A stretch of DNA of 34,087 nucleotides from Smittium mucronatum (GCA_001953115.1 LSSL01004196.1:1-34087); one strand, 5' to 3'; positions 1 through 13,700 are shown, numbered from the stretch's first letter. Numbers and translations: made by a program. The notes: generated by a model from the sequence alone, not told the origin.

Positions 1-658
1 AAAAAAAAACCAAAAAAGAAAGATTATTCTTTAATTGCATTGAAAATCCAAAATTAACTTTTCTTATCTTAATTCTAGACTATATTTATACTAATATGTT
101 AATTTTCTAAGTAAAATTGGCGATACCAACCACCAAAATAGAATATCCGATATCAAGTAGCCAGTATATGGCATCGATATAGATATTTTTGATTTTTAAG
201 CATTTTATAACAAGATTATCTGAATTTGATATAATTTTGACATCATCTTGAAAAGTTTTAAAATAATAATAAAATGAAAAGACAAAAAAAACAAAAAAAT
301 CCCTTTAATTGATAAAGTACTTTTTTTTTATATTATAAAAGCTTATATAAGGTGAATGTTTCTCATATTTATATACTTTTTATGAACACTTCTAAATCTT
401 TATTGTCATTTTTCTATTGTCATTTTCACATTTATATAGACTTTTATTTGAAAAAATATTGAAAATTTCCCACGAAATAGTTTTATTACTTCTTTTTTTC
501 AGCCTTTTTTTGTAAATCCCATCACTTTTTGCATAAAATTGTATAAAAGTATAAAAAAAATTTCTTATAAGCAAGTGTCAGTTTTATCTTTTTACAATCT
601 TCTGAGTGCCTATATGAACCTTAATAAAAAGAAGTAGTATCATTTAAGGATTCAAGCC
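1..658. other. AT-rich intergenic sequence, no gene seen
   Basis: Very AT-rich sequence with many A and T runs. Open frames are short and lysine/phenylalanine/isoleucine-rich, as expected by chance at this composition. I see no supported exon, RNA gene or clear repeat. Confidence 0.6.
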
Positions 659-931
659 TTATTCTAGCTGTGAAACTCGCATTGAGCTTTTTCTACAGTT
701 GTATATGGTTTGAAAGTAGCTATTAGGAATCCTGATATATCTTATTATCCATGTTCCAATGGTGCCTTCCGATCTATATATTTGAAAATTATCAATAGAT
801 TTCCAATCGACTTTCGTTTTTGCTATTTTTTTATGAATAAAATATTTCTTTGATCGAAATTCTTCAAAGTTATGTTGCAGATGATGTAAATTTAAACGCA
901 CCGATGCTTTATCATTGTAATAGTACAAATC
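659..931 (-). CDS. Candidate terminal exon of an unrecognised gene
   Basis: On the minus strand, a TTTTAG acceptor (AG at 933-932) is followed at 931 by a frame open for 90 codons to a TAA at 661-659. The product begins DLYYYNDKAS and ends SSMRVSQLE. It has a balanced composition with tryptophans (KVDWKSIDN, GTIGTWIIRY) and is much less biased than chance frames nearby. There is no start codon early in the frame, so it would be the last exon of a spliced gene with upstream exons at higher coordinates. Two further short coding-like minus frames occur at about 1040-1140, but I could not join them in phase. I recognise no family. It could be a real terminal exon or a gene remnant. Confidence 0.35.
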   Translation of the reverse strand, partial: DLYYYNDKASVRLNLHHLQHNFEEFRSKKYFIHKKIAKTKVDWKSIDNFQIYRSEGTIGTWIIRYIRIPNSYFQTIYNCRKSSMRVSQLE

Positions 932-997
932 CTAAAATTTAATCAACGTAAACAAAACCGTCAAATTATAAGAGCTATTATTTTTTGTGTATGAAAA

Positions 998-1167
998 AGT
1001 AATATTTAAAATTTATATTGGTCAAAAAAGATAGTTTGTGTATGAGTGCATATTTTGTCTAAGCTGTCTAATCTTGTAAGCTGAAGCGCAATTTTTCGTA
1101 TAAATAATTGGCCAAAAATTCAATCTGTTTTGTGCACAACTAAGTAATATTAAAGAATTTATATTGG
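998..1167. repeat. Imperfect direct repeat pair, about 26 bp
   Basis: The words AAGTAATATTTAAAATTTAT (from 998) and AAGTAATATTAAAGAATTTA (from 1142), each continuing to TATTGG, are near-copies about 144 bp apart. A related TTGGTCAAAA/TTGGCCAAAA word recurs at about 1018, 1108 and 1341. This looks like a small, old local duplication. The low complexity of the region limits its significance. Confidence 0.35.
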
Positions 1168-1288
1168 AAAATTATTTTTATCTGCATGTTTTTGTGTAAA
1201 AATACTTTTAACCTTTATTGTAATGTTACGGGTATTGGTGAAATTTCGTACAAAGTGAAGATATTATAAATGAGTTTTTTGTAAACAT

Positions 1289-1477
1289 GTGGAGAAATTG
1301 CCAAGGTTAATATTTTATAATATTTTTTCACATTTTATAATTGGTCAAAATAAAATTCAGAAAAAAAAATACCAATTTAGTATAACCATTTTAAAACTTG
1401 ACGAATATGATGAATTAGGTGAAAAAGTGCCTATTTATGTGGCTATTTTAAATAAAGACGGGTATAAATTATTATAG
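1289..1477 (+). other. Short coding-like frame resembling the start of a cytochrome b5-like fold
   Basis: The second half of this frame (from about 1378) reads KLDEYDELGEKVPIYVAIL and then stops. The arrangement, a leucine and a YD pair followed by PIYVAI, resembles the opening of cytochrome b5/MAPR (Dap1/PGRMC) heme-binding domains. The rest of such a domain does not follow, and the frame begins at GTG rather than ATG. The nearby TTTCAG acceptor leads at once to a stop. It may be a lone exon, a relic or chance. Confidence 0.15.
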
Positions 1478-1479
1478 CG

Positions 1480-2172
1480 CTATGATAGAAATAAAATTAA
1501 TATTTTTTTTCAGCTAAGATAATAAAAAAAAAAATGCTTTTACATTTAAATTAACCTATTTATTTATTTCTTTAATAGGGAATTTATTAATTTCCATTGA
1601 ATTATTTCACAAAAAAACGAAATAATTAAATCAATCTCAAATAGTCTTAGTTTGAATATTTTCGATGTACTGATTTTTTTGAAACTAATGGTTCAAAAAA
1701 GATATAAATTACAACAATCATAAGCCTATATTTATAATTAAATTGAATTCAATCCCAAATTAGGCTATTTCTATAATGCGACCAAACACAGTTGATAAAT
1801 TTCTAAAAGTATGAGTAAAAATATATTTTCTTCTCAAAAGGATTAAAAAAGGATGAGACAGGTATTTTCCTAACAATGAAATTCAAAAATCCCAATTTTT
1901 TTTTTGATAAAACGAGAGATTTCTGAAAAATATCAATCAGTAGAAAAATTCTAGAAATCCAAAAAAATAATGATTTAATAAGCGTCTAAGGTGTCCATAA
2001 AAAGCAATAATGTGAGATATTCGAAGTTTTCCGTAATAACATTAGATAGGATTTAACAAAATTGAAAAAATTTAATCAAGATGGTTAGATTAAAATTAGC
2101 TATGTAAGATCAGCAGGAGGATACAAAGTTATTTGAATAGGTTCTTATCTTAAATACTAAATATTTTTGTTT
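1480..2172. other. Intergenic sequence downstream of the YbaK-like gene
   Basis: AT-rich, with no coherent reading frame on either strand. It contains the 3' untranslated region of the minus-strand gene that ends at 2173. I see no canonical AATAAA close to that stop on the minus strand. Confidence 0.6.
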
Positions 2173-3361
2173 CTATAGCGATTTCTTCTTTTTGGAAATG
2201 TCGGCAACTAAACACCCACTAGTCTCTAATACAGTTTGTATTGGGATTGTGATTTTCCAATCCTTGTGGCCGCCTCCAAGAACAATTACTGGGGGCTGGA
2301 AATTTTTTCATAAAAAAAAAAGATTAGGCCATTTTAAAAAAGAGATAATACTAAGACAATTTTACTAAATAAACAAATCTTTTACCTCCAATCGAATTAT
2401 TTCATCCGACATAATGACAGGGATATCATGCTTAAATCCTAATATTATCATTTAAGGTTGGTACTTAAAAACTTAAAATAAACAAGAATGAGAGGGGTAA
2501 AATAAAATACCAAAAACGGAAACAGCATTTTTTTCGTAGCCTGTAAGAGCCAAGGATGTCTAAGAAGTACATTGAAAAATAAGTAGATCAATATCTAAAA
2601 AATATGTACAGAAGATAGTAGAAAATATTTACAGATTCTTTAGCCAACCTGAAGTTAAAATCAGAACGAGATCTTGAAGGAGTTTTAAAACCTCGCATAA
2701 AGTCAGCTAACATAGTAGTATCTATAGGACTAACATACTAGCGTATAAAAAAAGAGGTTCAAAAAGATATAAAAAAATATTATAGCAAAAAATCCCAATA
2801 TTATCTTTGATACCTGAGTAATAATGCATACGATTTTATAATTCTTATCATCTAATATATCCAGGAAAGAATTTTAATTGTTGATTCAAATAGTATAGCA
2901 AACACAGATTATTTTAAATTTAACCTAATTCGAATTCGCTTTTCCATCTGGTATTTTCCATAATTACACATTTGCACATATGATATTTAGTTGGTGACAA
3001 TACTCTGAGGCTAAAGAAGATCACAAGAACCAATTCCTTGTTTTTAAATTCACATTTTTTTCTTGAAAATTTTGGCTTACGCTCTAATAGATAGATCCCA
3101 AGAATAGTAATCAGGTTCTACGCGGACAAAGAGAGCCAGATGAGCGATATTCAAATCTTGAAGACGATTTTTAAAATGTAATACTATTTCTGGCCAATTT
3201 TCTTGTTCCTCGCCATTGGAATTCTTGTTGGCATTAAAAAGATCTTTGGCTTCCGACAAAAATTTACTCATATATACGTCTCTAAGCTTGGGATCAGAGT
3301 AGATGAGGTCAGTTTTTGATTCTAAACTGTGAATTCTTGATAATATAGAAATGGGGTTCAT
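2173..3361 (-). CDS. YbaK/ProX-type aminoacyl-tRNA deacylase-like protein
   Basis: This is a seven-exon gene: 3361-3081, 3004-2925, 2851-2814, 2737-2633, 2559-2511, 2438-2386 and 2295-2173. All junctions are GT-AG and the phases agree, giving 242 aa; the introns are 72-90 nt. The protein follows the eukaryotic YbaK/tRNA_edit architecture. It has an N-terminal helical part, then PDYYSWDL (about 83-90) and KYHMCKCVIMENT (100-112). The core elements are FNFRLAKES (160-168), LTGYEKNAV (173-181), HDIPVIMSDE (188-197) and VIVLGGGHKDWK (205-216). The lysine-rich tail ends at residue 242. Members of the family hydrolyse mischarged aminoacyl-tRNA; substrate specificity cannot be read from the sequence. 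The ATG at 3361 is the first in the exon. In characterised family members a lysine of the core is important; KHDIP and HKDWK carry lysines, but I cannot assign the catalytic one. Its likely divergent neighbours are the weak candidate at 3675 and MED13. Confidence 0.88.
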
Positions 3362-3674
3362 TTTAAGAAAAAAATGATGATTAATAAGGGGGGAAGGAGA
3401 GCAGAGTTTAAAAATAAGCTGCAGCTAGAATATTTTTTTATCGTCTTATTTAATTATCGACTTGCAGATTTTAAATCCAAAAGTTTCACACTGAAATTTA
3501 TCATTAATTCATTGGCCGCTAATTTCTACAATGAAATATTAGTGTTTAGCTTTCATATATACAGAACAATTCTTGCTAAAGGAGATGATTTTGATTTACA
3601 CAGTGAATTTAGCTAGTAAAATATTGGCGGGTACTTATTGTGATAATTAGCATAGGTCAACACTATAAGCAATT
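3362..3674. promoter_or_regulatory. Putative divergent promoter region of the YbaK-like gene
   Basis: Lies directly upstream of the minus-strand ATG at 3361. It includes a purine-rich start (GGGGGGAAGGAGAGCAGAG, 3398-3416). An 80-codon plus-strand frame begins at 3374, but its hydrophobic, phenylalanine-rich product gives no family signal and it has no splice context, so I treat it as chance. No clear TATA box is visible. Confidence 0.3.
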
Positions 3675-4019
3675 ATGTTCGAGGTAGCGACTTGCTTTAT
3701 ACGCGTGAATCGAGCTCTGGAAATCGAGAATGGATGGATGAGTGACACTGGTAATCAACGGTGAGAAAATAAAATCTTAATGCGCATTTACCCAGTCCAC
3801 ATACGTCAATCCAAAATATGTAGGGGAAATGTTGAGATTTGTGCCTTTCGGTCTCTAAACTTATTTAGCCATCTTATTTGTGGGTTTGTACATTTCTTCG
3901 ATATCTATTTGATTGTAAGCGGAATTGGATCAATTCCTATTTTGCCAATGACGAAAAATGGGTGCCGTTTCTGCGTCCCAGGCCTGAAATGGTTTAGTTT
4001 ATCCGTGTATTGGCAGTAA
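3675..4019 (+). CDS. Candidate small two-exon gene, unrecognised
   Basis: This segment is clearly less AT-rich than its surroundings and has splice-like signals. One model starts at the ATG at 3675 (MFEVATCFIRVNRAL), uses a GTAATC donor at 3751 and a TTTACCCAG acceptor ending at 3795, and continues in phase to TAA at 4017-4019. It gives a 99-aa product with a hydrophobic stretch (FVHFFDIYLIVSGIG). A rival reading uses the TTTAG acceptor near 3869 and a different frame (NWINSYFANDEKWVPFLRPR, stop TAG at about 3996), which has the more protein-like composition. AATAAA repeats at 4157-4171 would serve as the polyadenylation signal. I recognise neither product, and both could be fragments of one decayed gene. 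Confidence 0.3.
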
Positions 4020-4710
4020 GCAGTAATTATCGTGATTTTTACAAATGTATTGTGATTAAAATACTAGTGGTTTTTATTTACTATCTCTTGATTAATTCGC
4101 CAGCTACCATAATATGCGGAATTAATAATGAAAATTAAAACATATACTATTGGTCAATAAATAAATAAATATTTAAAACATCGCGAAAAATATGTTTTTT
4201 GGCAAATAGAACTGCGAAATGATTCATCTAATATTTATTAATCAATGGCGTTAATTCTCAAATAAGCACACACCATAATAGGTGAACTTTGGCACTTCGA
4301 ATCAAAAGAATAAACAATGATAGGCGATTCTGAAGTGTTAAGCGTTTTACAAAAATTTGAACTTTTCGAATTTGTGGATTAAAGACTTTTTTTAATGAAA
4401 TTGTGGAAGTAGATACGAGTTCCTAAGTCTCAAATTATTCCGTATTTTCGGACCTCATTTCTTTTTCCTAATAGAAATTTTGCTGGTGCCCGTCAGTTTT
4501 TTCCAGGAATCGAATATCCCAAATATCCTTCAAATTTTCAGCGTTTTAACTGAATTTTCGCTATTTAACAGGGACTTTGGGAAAAAATTTACTGAATTTT
4601 TATTATTTAACTGATTTATTGATGCTCTATTTCACATCAATATTTACTAAGTTTCATCACTTCGGATTAGGAATAGCAAAACTCTTTCCTTTACGAAGTA
4701 CCCACTCAAT
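4020..4710. other. Intergenic sequence and MED13 upstream region
   Basis: No gene is supported here. The segment holds overlapping AATAAA hexamers at 4157-4171 and then the presumed promoter of MED13. I see no TATA box or other element that I can name. Confidence 0.5.
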
Positions 4711-7700
4711 ATGAAGTCTAATATAACAAATATTTTCCAACTGGTATTTAAATTTATTTCTATTTATTCATATATTTTGTATTAGAATTCTAAATAAAAA
4801 CTATAGACCAACAGTCTGGAAAATATCCGGTATTTTTCCGTAGTTAAAACAATCGAAAATCAACCGCTATATCTTACAACGGAATCTGACATTTCCAAAA
4901 TTTACGAGGAGGCTATTTCAAATCAAATCCCTTCAATGTATAAGCTAAAAGATCCGATACTCACAGATCAAATCAATTTTAAAAGCCTAAACTTAAATCA
5001 CCGAATGATTTTGCAGATTTACTTTTTTTATTTCGATGAAGATCAAAAGAAATTCATAGAATCTTTGCTAGAAAAATTTCGCTTCAAAGGTTAGTCACCA
5101 TTAACTAAACTAATTTTTTATTATACATCTTTTTATTCTTGATTGATTTTTTTTATTCTTTTTGTAGTTTATTCAAATGGTTCCATTTCCTGGAGCTCCT
5201 CATTTTCTGAAAATTTATCGGAAGCCGGTGAATTTAAAGATTCTGATAGTCAAGATTTCTACAGCTCCCGATTTATAAGAAGTTATTCAGAAATAATGTC
5301 CATTTTGAGAATTTCCTTATTAAATAATATAGGAGAGTATGTTCCTTTTTAATTAACATTTATATTGAATAACTCTTAATAGTTTCCATCTCTACTATAA
5401 TTCTTTTTTTTATTAAATAACTAGAAAATTGCGACCACTTTCAGCAACCAGACTAGATTATTGTAGGTGGCTTGTACCTAAAACCCTCTCTAATGCTGAA
5501 TTAAAAGATTTTGAATTTCACTCAAAGAAGCGTAAAGCTACTAAACCTCTTCTAAACTTACTTCCCGCTAACCCTAGATCTTCTCCTAACAGCGAATTAT
5601 TCGTATTAAGAGTTGATATTTTTCCTACACCAACCGGCATGGTGATGACTTTGGAAATAGATAGAAATGATGTCTACTCTTCCATAAAATCCCTAGACCT
5701 CACAAACTGTGATTTCTTGGTGGATGGCTACAATTTTTTGGTTTCTCCGTTGAATCTTCATGCTAAGATCATGTTTTCAAATAAAAAAACAAACAAAGAT
5801 TCTCACATACAAGACAACCCTCTTCTTTCTTTGAACTCTAATATTGATCCAGATGATATATTGCCCAAGTCATTTATCAAAGATGCCTCAAATTCTTACA
5901 TGGAATTTTTCCTACTTTGTGATAAAAGAATAAATCCTGAAAGTTATTTCGATTCTTCTGAAATGGTATTTGTTCAATTAATGGGATCTTCTTCTTCTTT
6001 CTTATATCCCAGTGAGTTAATATTCATAAACCAAAAAAATTACGAAAAGTCTAAGCAGTTTTATGAATGCGTCAAAATCCAACAGAATAAAATGAAATCT
6101 TCACCGGATAATGAAGAAAATATCAAAGAAGTTTCTGACCTTGTTCCTAAAAAACTCCCAGACTCTTTACGAAATCAATTGCCATCCTTACTTGAAATTT
6201 CAAACAGCATGTCTGACATCAAGAAAGAAGTAAAATCTGTATCAGATTATGTCTCAAACTCCATACCTACAATGTTAAATTTAATAAATGATAATGAATC
6301 ATCCATTGGTGATCAGCCTTCCTTTAGTCCCACGCAAAATCCCAACTCAAGTAAACTTTATAATGAACTTATTGGTCACCTTGCTAATAAAGTAGATAGC
6401 CAAGACAATGTCTTTACCTCTTTAAACTTTAACGTTTTAAACGAAAAGCATTTAGTCAATAATTTAAACAACCAAATTTCGAATTTCCACGATCTGAACA
6501 ATACAAGTAATACTATAGAAAAAAATAAAACTCCACCTGACATTTCTGATAAACTTCAAAGTCCCAGAAAAAAAATAAAAACTGAGCACGATTCAAATTC
6601 TGATATATCAAAATTAAGCGATAAAAAAAATTCCAGAAAATCAAAGAGCGTTGAATCCGGGGCCATTGCTAAACTCTCTTTCGATGCCAAAACAGAAAAG
6701 CATAATCATATAAACCAAAGTCGAAATTTTACCAATCAAGTCAACGGTTTATCAATTACCTTACCAGATATCAGTAACACCAATGCTGATGAGCTAAGTC
6801 CTTTTACTGAACTCAGCCTTGATTTAGATTTCAAAATGGATGTCGATATTCAGAATGAAAGCATTGGTTTCAATACGATAAACAATATTATCGAGTACAA
6901 AGATCCAGAAATGTATGACTATGATACATTTGAAATGGGACTTAATGATACGGATTTCAACTTTTTCGACAATCCTCCTGTATCAAATTTTAGTTCAATT
7001 GTCCCAGACTCCATTCAAATAAAACCTATAAAACCTTTAGGCTCCGAAAAATTATTAAATGGCCTCAATACCAACAAATATCCCAATGATATCCTACATT
7101 CTTTTGAAAAAAAATCATCAACTCCTAAGGTCTCACCCTTTATAATTGATACCAGCTCCATTAAGGCCTCTCAAAACACTGGCATCAAAATATCTCCAAT
7201 GGACCCATTAAATAAAGGAAGCAATAATGTTTCTAGTAAAAACACATCCCCAGTATTGGACTCCTCCTTAAAAAACCAATATGATTTTGGAATTGATGAT
7301 GGTTTGTTTGATGATTACTTTGACACAAATTTCGACGAAGAACCTGAAATTATTTCTGGGGACAATTCTAAAGAGATAATCGCTCAGGATAATCTAACTC
7401 TTGGCGAAGTTAAAGATGGAAGTCCAGAATTTCACGCTTCAGATTTTCCAGATCCCAACACCATTTTTATAGAAAATTCCAATAATAGTCCGCAAGAGCT
7501 TTCATCTGTTCCGACTATAATACCCGAGCCTTTATTATCCGAGAACTTTAGCGGTCATATTCCATCATCAGAAATTCAACATAGCTTAGAAACGAAGACT
7601 TTAGACTCAGTCCCAAATGTATCTCCTTATGAAGGCTTGGATCTAGATTTGGATCATTCTAACACCTTATGGCCTGATAGCATTCAAACTTTAAATGCGC

Positions 7701-10700
7701 ACTCGCCCTCATCTGAAGAATCCCATGATGTCCAAGAATTCGAAACTTCGTCTAAATCTGATCATGAAATCTTTGCACTCCCAGAATCAGCAAGCCTAAT
7801 CCAAATTTCTAAACAACCATCTGATGTTTATCTTAAAAGTGACAAAGATGATCTACCTTTTGATTTAAATAATGGTGCCAGGGATGCTTTATCCTCGAGG
7901 TATATTCCGAAAAAATATAGACCAATTCATCTGTCTTCAAAAGCCAAGCTTAGAGGCTTGACATTTTCTCACATCTTCAGGAAATTTCAGGACAAGAGTT
8001 ATTTGGGTGATAATCCAGCTAACCCTTTTGGTTTAAATGACAGTCTTAAATCTGTTGAAAATGAGATAAAGTTTGCTAATAATTCTAAAACTTACTGTTT
8101 TCCTAAAAATCCTAACCATTTCACATCCATGAATTATCCTAATGTATATTATATTTCAAATAATAACGATTTTGATCAATTTCAATCTCCACCACTAAAG
8201 ATTAATAATAAAGAGGAAAGCACCTATGTTGAGAATTTTGGATTTGACACAAATACATCCATTCCATCTTACTCAACAAAAAAAACTAATTATTCGCAGT
8301 TTTACGATGATAGGGACCTTCATCCAAATTCATTTTCTATAGGGGAAAACGGAGCATATTTACCTCTTCAATGGGTATCAAGAATGAACAAACGAAAAAT
8401 CAATCGAAAGGCTAGAAAAACGTCAGATAAGATATTTTTTAAAGGAGTCAATAGTGGTTTTAATAATTATACCTTTTGGGCGCATTACCAAGATTCAATA
8501 TCGAACTACAACAGTCTCCCTACATATGATCACTCCATAAATCCTTTCACATCTTCATCTAGAACTCTTTTATACTCTCAAAAGTCGAAAACCAGATCTA
8601 ATAATCAAACTATCACACCAAAGATATCTTCTTCGTTTAATTCCATTAATCTTGATACCGTAAATCGTGAGCCCAATTATAATATGGATTCTAGTGATTA
8701 TAAAAATGAGAAGAAAAATCATTTTGGTTTATATCCAAAAGATCAGGTATTTGAGGAGGGCGGATTAGCTCAAATTATCTTAACCACCCAAAAAATGCCC
8801 TCCTTGTTTCGAATTGCTAACTTAGTAATTAATTCTATTGTCGTCAAAAGCCCATTAATCGGGTCTTTGAGTTGTCTTGGAAGTGCTCTAATACAATCAC
8901 TTGAATTGAAAGTTCTCGATTTACCCAAATACCTTCAAGTTAAATCAAATGAAGATTATAAAATCAGTAAGCCCTCTAAATTAGTAAATACTGAGTTTAG
9001 ATCGGAAGAGAAGTCTAACCATTTATCAGTTAGAGATGATACTGAACTATACAACACACAGGGAGTCCAAACATTTATATCTGAACTAGGAATATTTTTT
9101 TCTTCATTTGAAAAATCTACCGATGAAAATTACAACTCCTCAATTTCAAAAGATGAACATATTTCTAAAATTTCTTCTATAATCGCTGAATGGGCCTCAT
9201 CTAACGCTTTTACAGATTTTGTCAATAATGAGTTGGGTACCTTGAAAAATTCAAATTTAGATTTGCCCCTTGGGACTACTGATTTTGACTTCCAAGTTGA
9301 GTTTTTATCTAATTTTTTTGAAAAAAATCACATTTGGAGATCTTCTGTGAGTCCTAAAGATAAATCTCAATTAGAATACAATCGGAATGGGGCGTCCGCT
9401 GATTCCTATGAAAAAATTACCGCTGAGAATGAATCCGACACATTTTTTATAAAGCCGATTAGCATACTTCGCTTTTCAAGTCTTGCTTTTAATTATTTCC
9501 AAGATTCAGATAAATTTCCTAAATACGAAGATGTAGAAAAATGGAAAAACCGTGATTCCATCAATAAAGCCGATTTTCAAGAGGAGGTATCTTTTTCATC
9601 AGAAAATGATCATTCAGAAACCCTTTCTTTTCTTATTGAACCCTGTTCTCGTCACCAAATTGTCGTGGGTCTACGAAGAAATAATATAATAGATAACACA
9701 AAAGCATCTAATATTAGTAATAATGGGCCTACAAGTATAAATTGTGATATATCTACTTCTAATAGCTTCAATTTAGGTGCATATAGCGATTATTTAATTA
9801 ACCCCCAACTTTTCAGATCAAAAAGATCTAGACCACTCATAACAGATTCTTTGATATCAAACTTTGAATCTACTTTTGGGCAAAGAAATGTTCATATTGA
9901 CTCAAACTACAAAATAGATATCAATAAAACTTTGGAGGATGTTTTAGAATTAGCCAAATACCCCAGAAACAATGATTGCCATATCTGCTCAGGAACGTTT
10001 TTCTCTAATGACCACAATGACAATGGCTCTTCAATTTCAAATGGATTAGAAATCTTTGAAAACAATAAGGTTTTCAAGCTTTCCGATTCTGTAGTTCTGG
10101 GGCCTAAAACTTTTGAGAACCAACTCAAATTTGGTATTAATGAAGCTGAAGATGGAAAGGTTTTCAATGACAATATTGAGCTATTTGGTATTACTCACAA
10201 ATCTTCAAATGAAAAAATTCCTACTCTCAATCCCAATGAAAAGGCTTCTGAATTTTCAAATAAACTCAATAACACTTTCCAATCGTCAGCTATTAATCAA
10301 AATAGCATAGTTAGAGATGATATAACTAAAAGCTGTCTGTCTATAAATCCAGATAACCTAGCTTCAGACGGAGTGGAGGAAGGGGAAGAAGTTGAATCTG
10401 ACTCTGACGAGGAAGCACCGAATGATACATATAACCATAACTTAAGTTCTAATTCCGTTGGCTTTGATGTTAATATTGTTCCGACAGACTCGAAATCGAT
10501 GTCATCTATCAAGGATGGTAGTAATGTTTTAGAGATTGATAAAGAGTTGAAAACACTTAATCGTTCTCAGTTCACTTATGCTGGGAGTATTATAAATTAT
10601 ACAGATTCTGAATTCTATAATCTAATAGAACCCGAATGCTCTACGAATAATATCGAGCTTTCCAATACAGATTTTTATTCCGAAAAACAATTTATTTCCA

Positions 10701-13700
10701 CTATTGACTCTGAAGCCATCCTTTTTTGGGAAAATCTACCCTTGAGACCTATCGGTGGTCCTAAATCACTTTATTATTTTTCTATATCAAATTATAAATC
10801 TGCCACCCACTTAAAAGATTATCTAAAAAATGTCTCACACTTTTACAGTTCAATGAGGTTTGGACATCATAAACCCTTAAGCGTATCAAATCTTTTTCCT
10901 ATGTACCATTGGAACTTTCAATCCTCTAAAGATAATAATGGTTGCTTCTGTTGTCGAGACATTAACCCCACCAAAACCAAAGACCCTTTTTTAGAAGAGG
11001 CTTCCTCTTCTATTGGCAGTTCTGAATTCTCCAATCCCCATTCTAAATTTGATTTAAATGACACTTCTATTTCCTTGGATAAAAAAATCTCCAGTTTTTT
11101 TGAGCTACTTGACTTATCCAAATCTCTTGGCTCATTATTGGCTGACATAGCTTGCGCAATTTACAGTAACTCCTTAGAGCTTGATGATACATATAGCCAC
11201 CTGACACTCAATCTGGAATTACCCCCAAACCTAATTTTAGCTAAAAAAGTCTTGTCTTACACTTATAACACAAGCATCTCCAATGTATCTACAAGCAATA
11301 TAGTGGTTTATTTGAATGATGATATATTTGAAAGTCAATCACAGTATTCACCAATTTCAATGTCTTGTCTGAATTTATTAGTCGAGCTCTTTTACACCAA
11401 ATCCTGGAATATTACTAAATTTAGTACTTATTTTCCTAAAATTAAACTATTTTTTGAGTTTATTAGCGTCAAATCCGAAATAAGTATGGATACTTCCATC
11501 TTGGACTCTCCCAAAAATAGTTTATCAGGGTTTGATGGTTTTAGGGCTTTTGATAATAAAAAATGTTGTTCATCTTACATGAATGATTACAATGCCGGCA
11601 TATCTCTTTGTTGGAGATTATATGAAAGGCTACCATCTCCTTCAAATTCTTACTCTAACTCTATTCTCAGAAATAAAAAACTTAACCTAGGCCAGCTCGA
11701 TTTGAAAAAAGTTTTAAAGCTCCATTCAACTGAGATGGATCTGAAAAAGCCTGCTATTTTTTTATCATCACCATTCCAATTTGGAAATTCTCAAAAAGAT
11801 ATTTTTTTATGTACTAACCCACATAATGGAAAAAAATCATTATCTATTAAAGGAAATAGTGGTCTTGACTTTAAATCTCAGCTTAGATTATTGTCTACTG
11901 ATCAAATTTTGAATCCGAATTCAAAACTGGATGTCGACTTGACAAAATTAAGCACCCTTATGCAATCAGTTTCCTCCTCAAAACCATTTAATATTCCTAC
12001 CAGATCAAAATATATAACTCCGAACCACATCCTTACATCCCTTAGTAGAAATAATATCAACCTTTTCGTGTCTTCCGGAAATTTAAATCTCAATAGCTCT
12101 CAAAATAATTCGGAAAAGTCTGAAATGAAAACAAAAGCAATTACTGAACTGAAAAAACTCTTGGGTATTTTAGGCCCTAAATTGAAGAATGCAATTTTGT
12201 CACTATTCCATTATAAAACGAACTCCCATATTTGCTATCCTCATATCCATTCAAAGACTATGCATGTCTCTTATTCCACAATAAACAGCAAAATCGGTTC
12301 ATCCAACTTGAAGAAACAATTCATATGCGCCTCTTGGTGCACAGAAAATGCTGATTTTATTGATAGTGGCATTTATGATAATCAAAGTGAATGCTCAGAG
12401 AAAAAGGATGAATTTTTTTCTAATGACCAAATATCTAAATTAAATATGGAAACTATTATATCAAAATGTCTTGAGTTTAAATGTCAATATGTAAATTCTT
12501 TTGATGATAAAGCATACACACCTCTTAGAATCGTTATTAACAAAATTGGCGGAATGCAGACTTCTGAAATTAAGTCATGGGAAGCGTTTTTATTGAAAAT
12601 ATTTCGCATAATAGATCTTATAAGAAGTTGCGATTTTAATGAGCTTAAATCAAACTCCGAAGTGTGGAATTCATTTATGGACGAATATAATACATTCAAT
12701 GAGTCCAATATTTGTCCGGAGGTAAAAAAAACCAACCCTGATAGTTTTGAATTTGAATGCGAGTGTTCTCCTATCATATTATCCGAAATCGTATTGCTAG
12801 GATCTCATATTTCTTCACATACTGACGATATTTTCCACGAACGTAGTTCTTTCATACGTGATCATGACTTCCTTTTAAAAAGAAGCTGTCATTCCAGGTC
12901 TCGAGACAATAAAATTAATGCTATTGGATCTCACGGAAAAGATGGAGCGCCAGGTATATCCTCTGATTCCAATTCTATTGTTCAAAACAAAATTATCTTG
13001 TGTGATTATCCTATTCCTATTGAGTCGTATAACCCTTACAGTTATTTAAATTTATCGACGAACAAACCTAAAAGTGAGAGTCATTTTATTCAAGTTACAG
13101 ATGATTACAACAGTACCAGGGAATCCGAAAGTTTAACAAATGATTGTTCATTGTGTTCTGGATACATTATTATTTGTGAAAAAATTAAATCGAAAAAAAA
13201 GTATTGTCAACCCTTTGATAGCTATAATGTCGATGGTGTAGCTATTGAAACCACTACACCTAAAACGCCCCTCCCAGGACCAAGAACAATGAAACTTAAC
13301 GCCTATAAAAAGATAAAAACAATGGAAAACAATAAGCCTAAATCAAACGTATTTGATTCTGAAAGCGATAACAACAGCGAAAATTCCAAATTTACTGAAG
13401 AAATAAAGTTTAATGAAATTCTAAAACTGGAAATGTATGGGAGACTGGAACACAGAGACATATGTTTACTTAATAGATCAAACCATACAAAAAAAGCTAC
13501 AAATGATTGCGTGGATAAAAAAAATCTGGATAAGAACTTTTCTATGAGTAGCCATTTAGGTGGTGAATCAGGTATCGTTGGAGGAGTAAGTTTTGCCTCT
13601 CCGCCATCTGATATTCCAATCCCGAAATCATTTGGTAAAGGTTTAGAGGATGAAAAATTAATTTATTCAAGTGATGGAGATTCGTTACGAACAATTTTAC

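Noticed and set aside
3374..3616. 80-codon plus-strand frame upstream of the YbaK-like gene
   Set aside because: Phenylalanine/leucine/asparagine-rich chance composition, lies in the divergent promoter, no homology and no conserved splice signals.
3850..3870. An apparent 18-nt intron (GTCTCT to TTTAG)
   Set aside because: Far shorter than the introns in the firm genes here (63-179 nt), and the rival frames around it remain unresolved.
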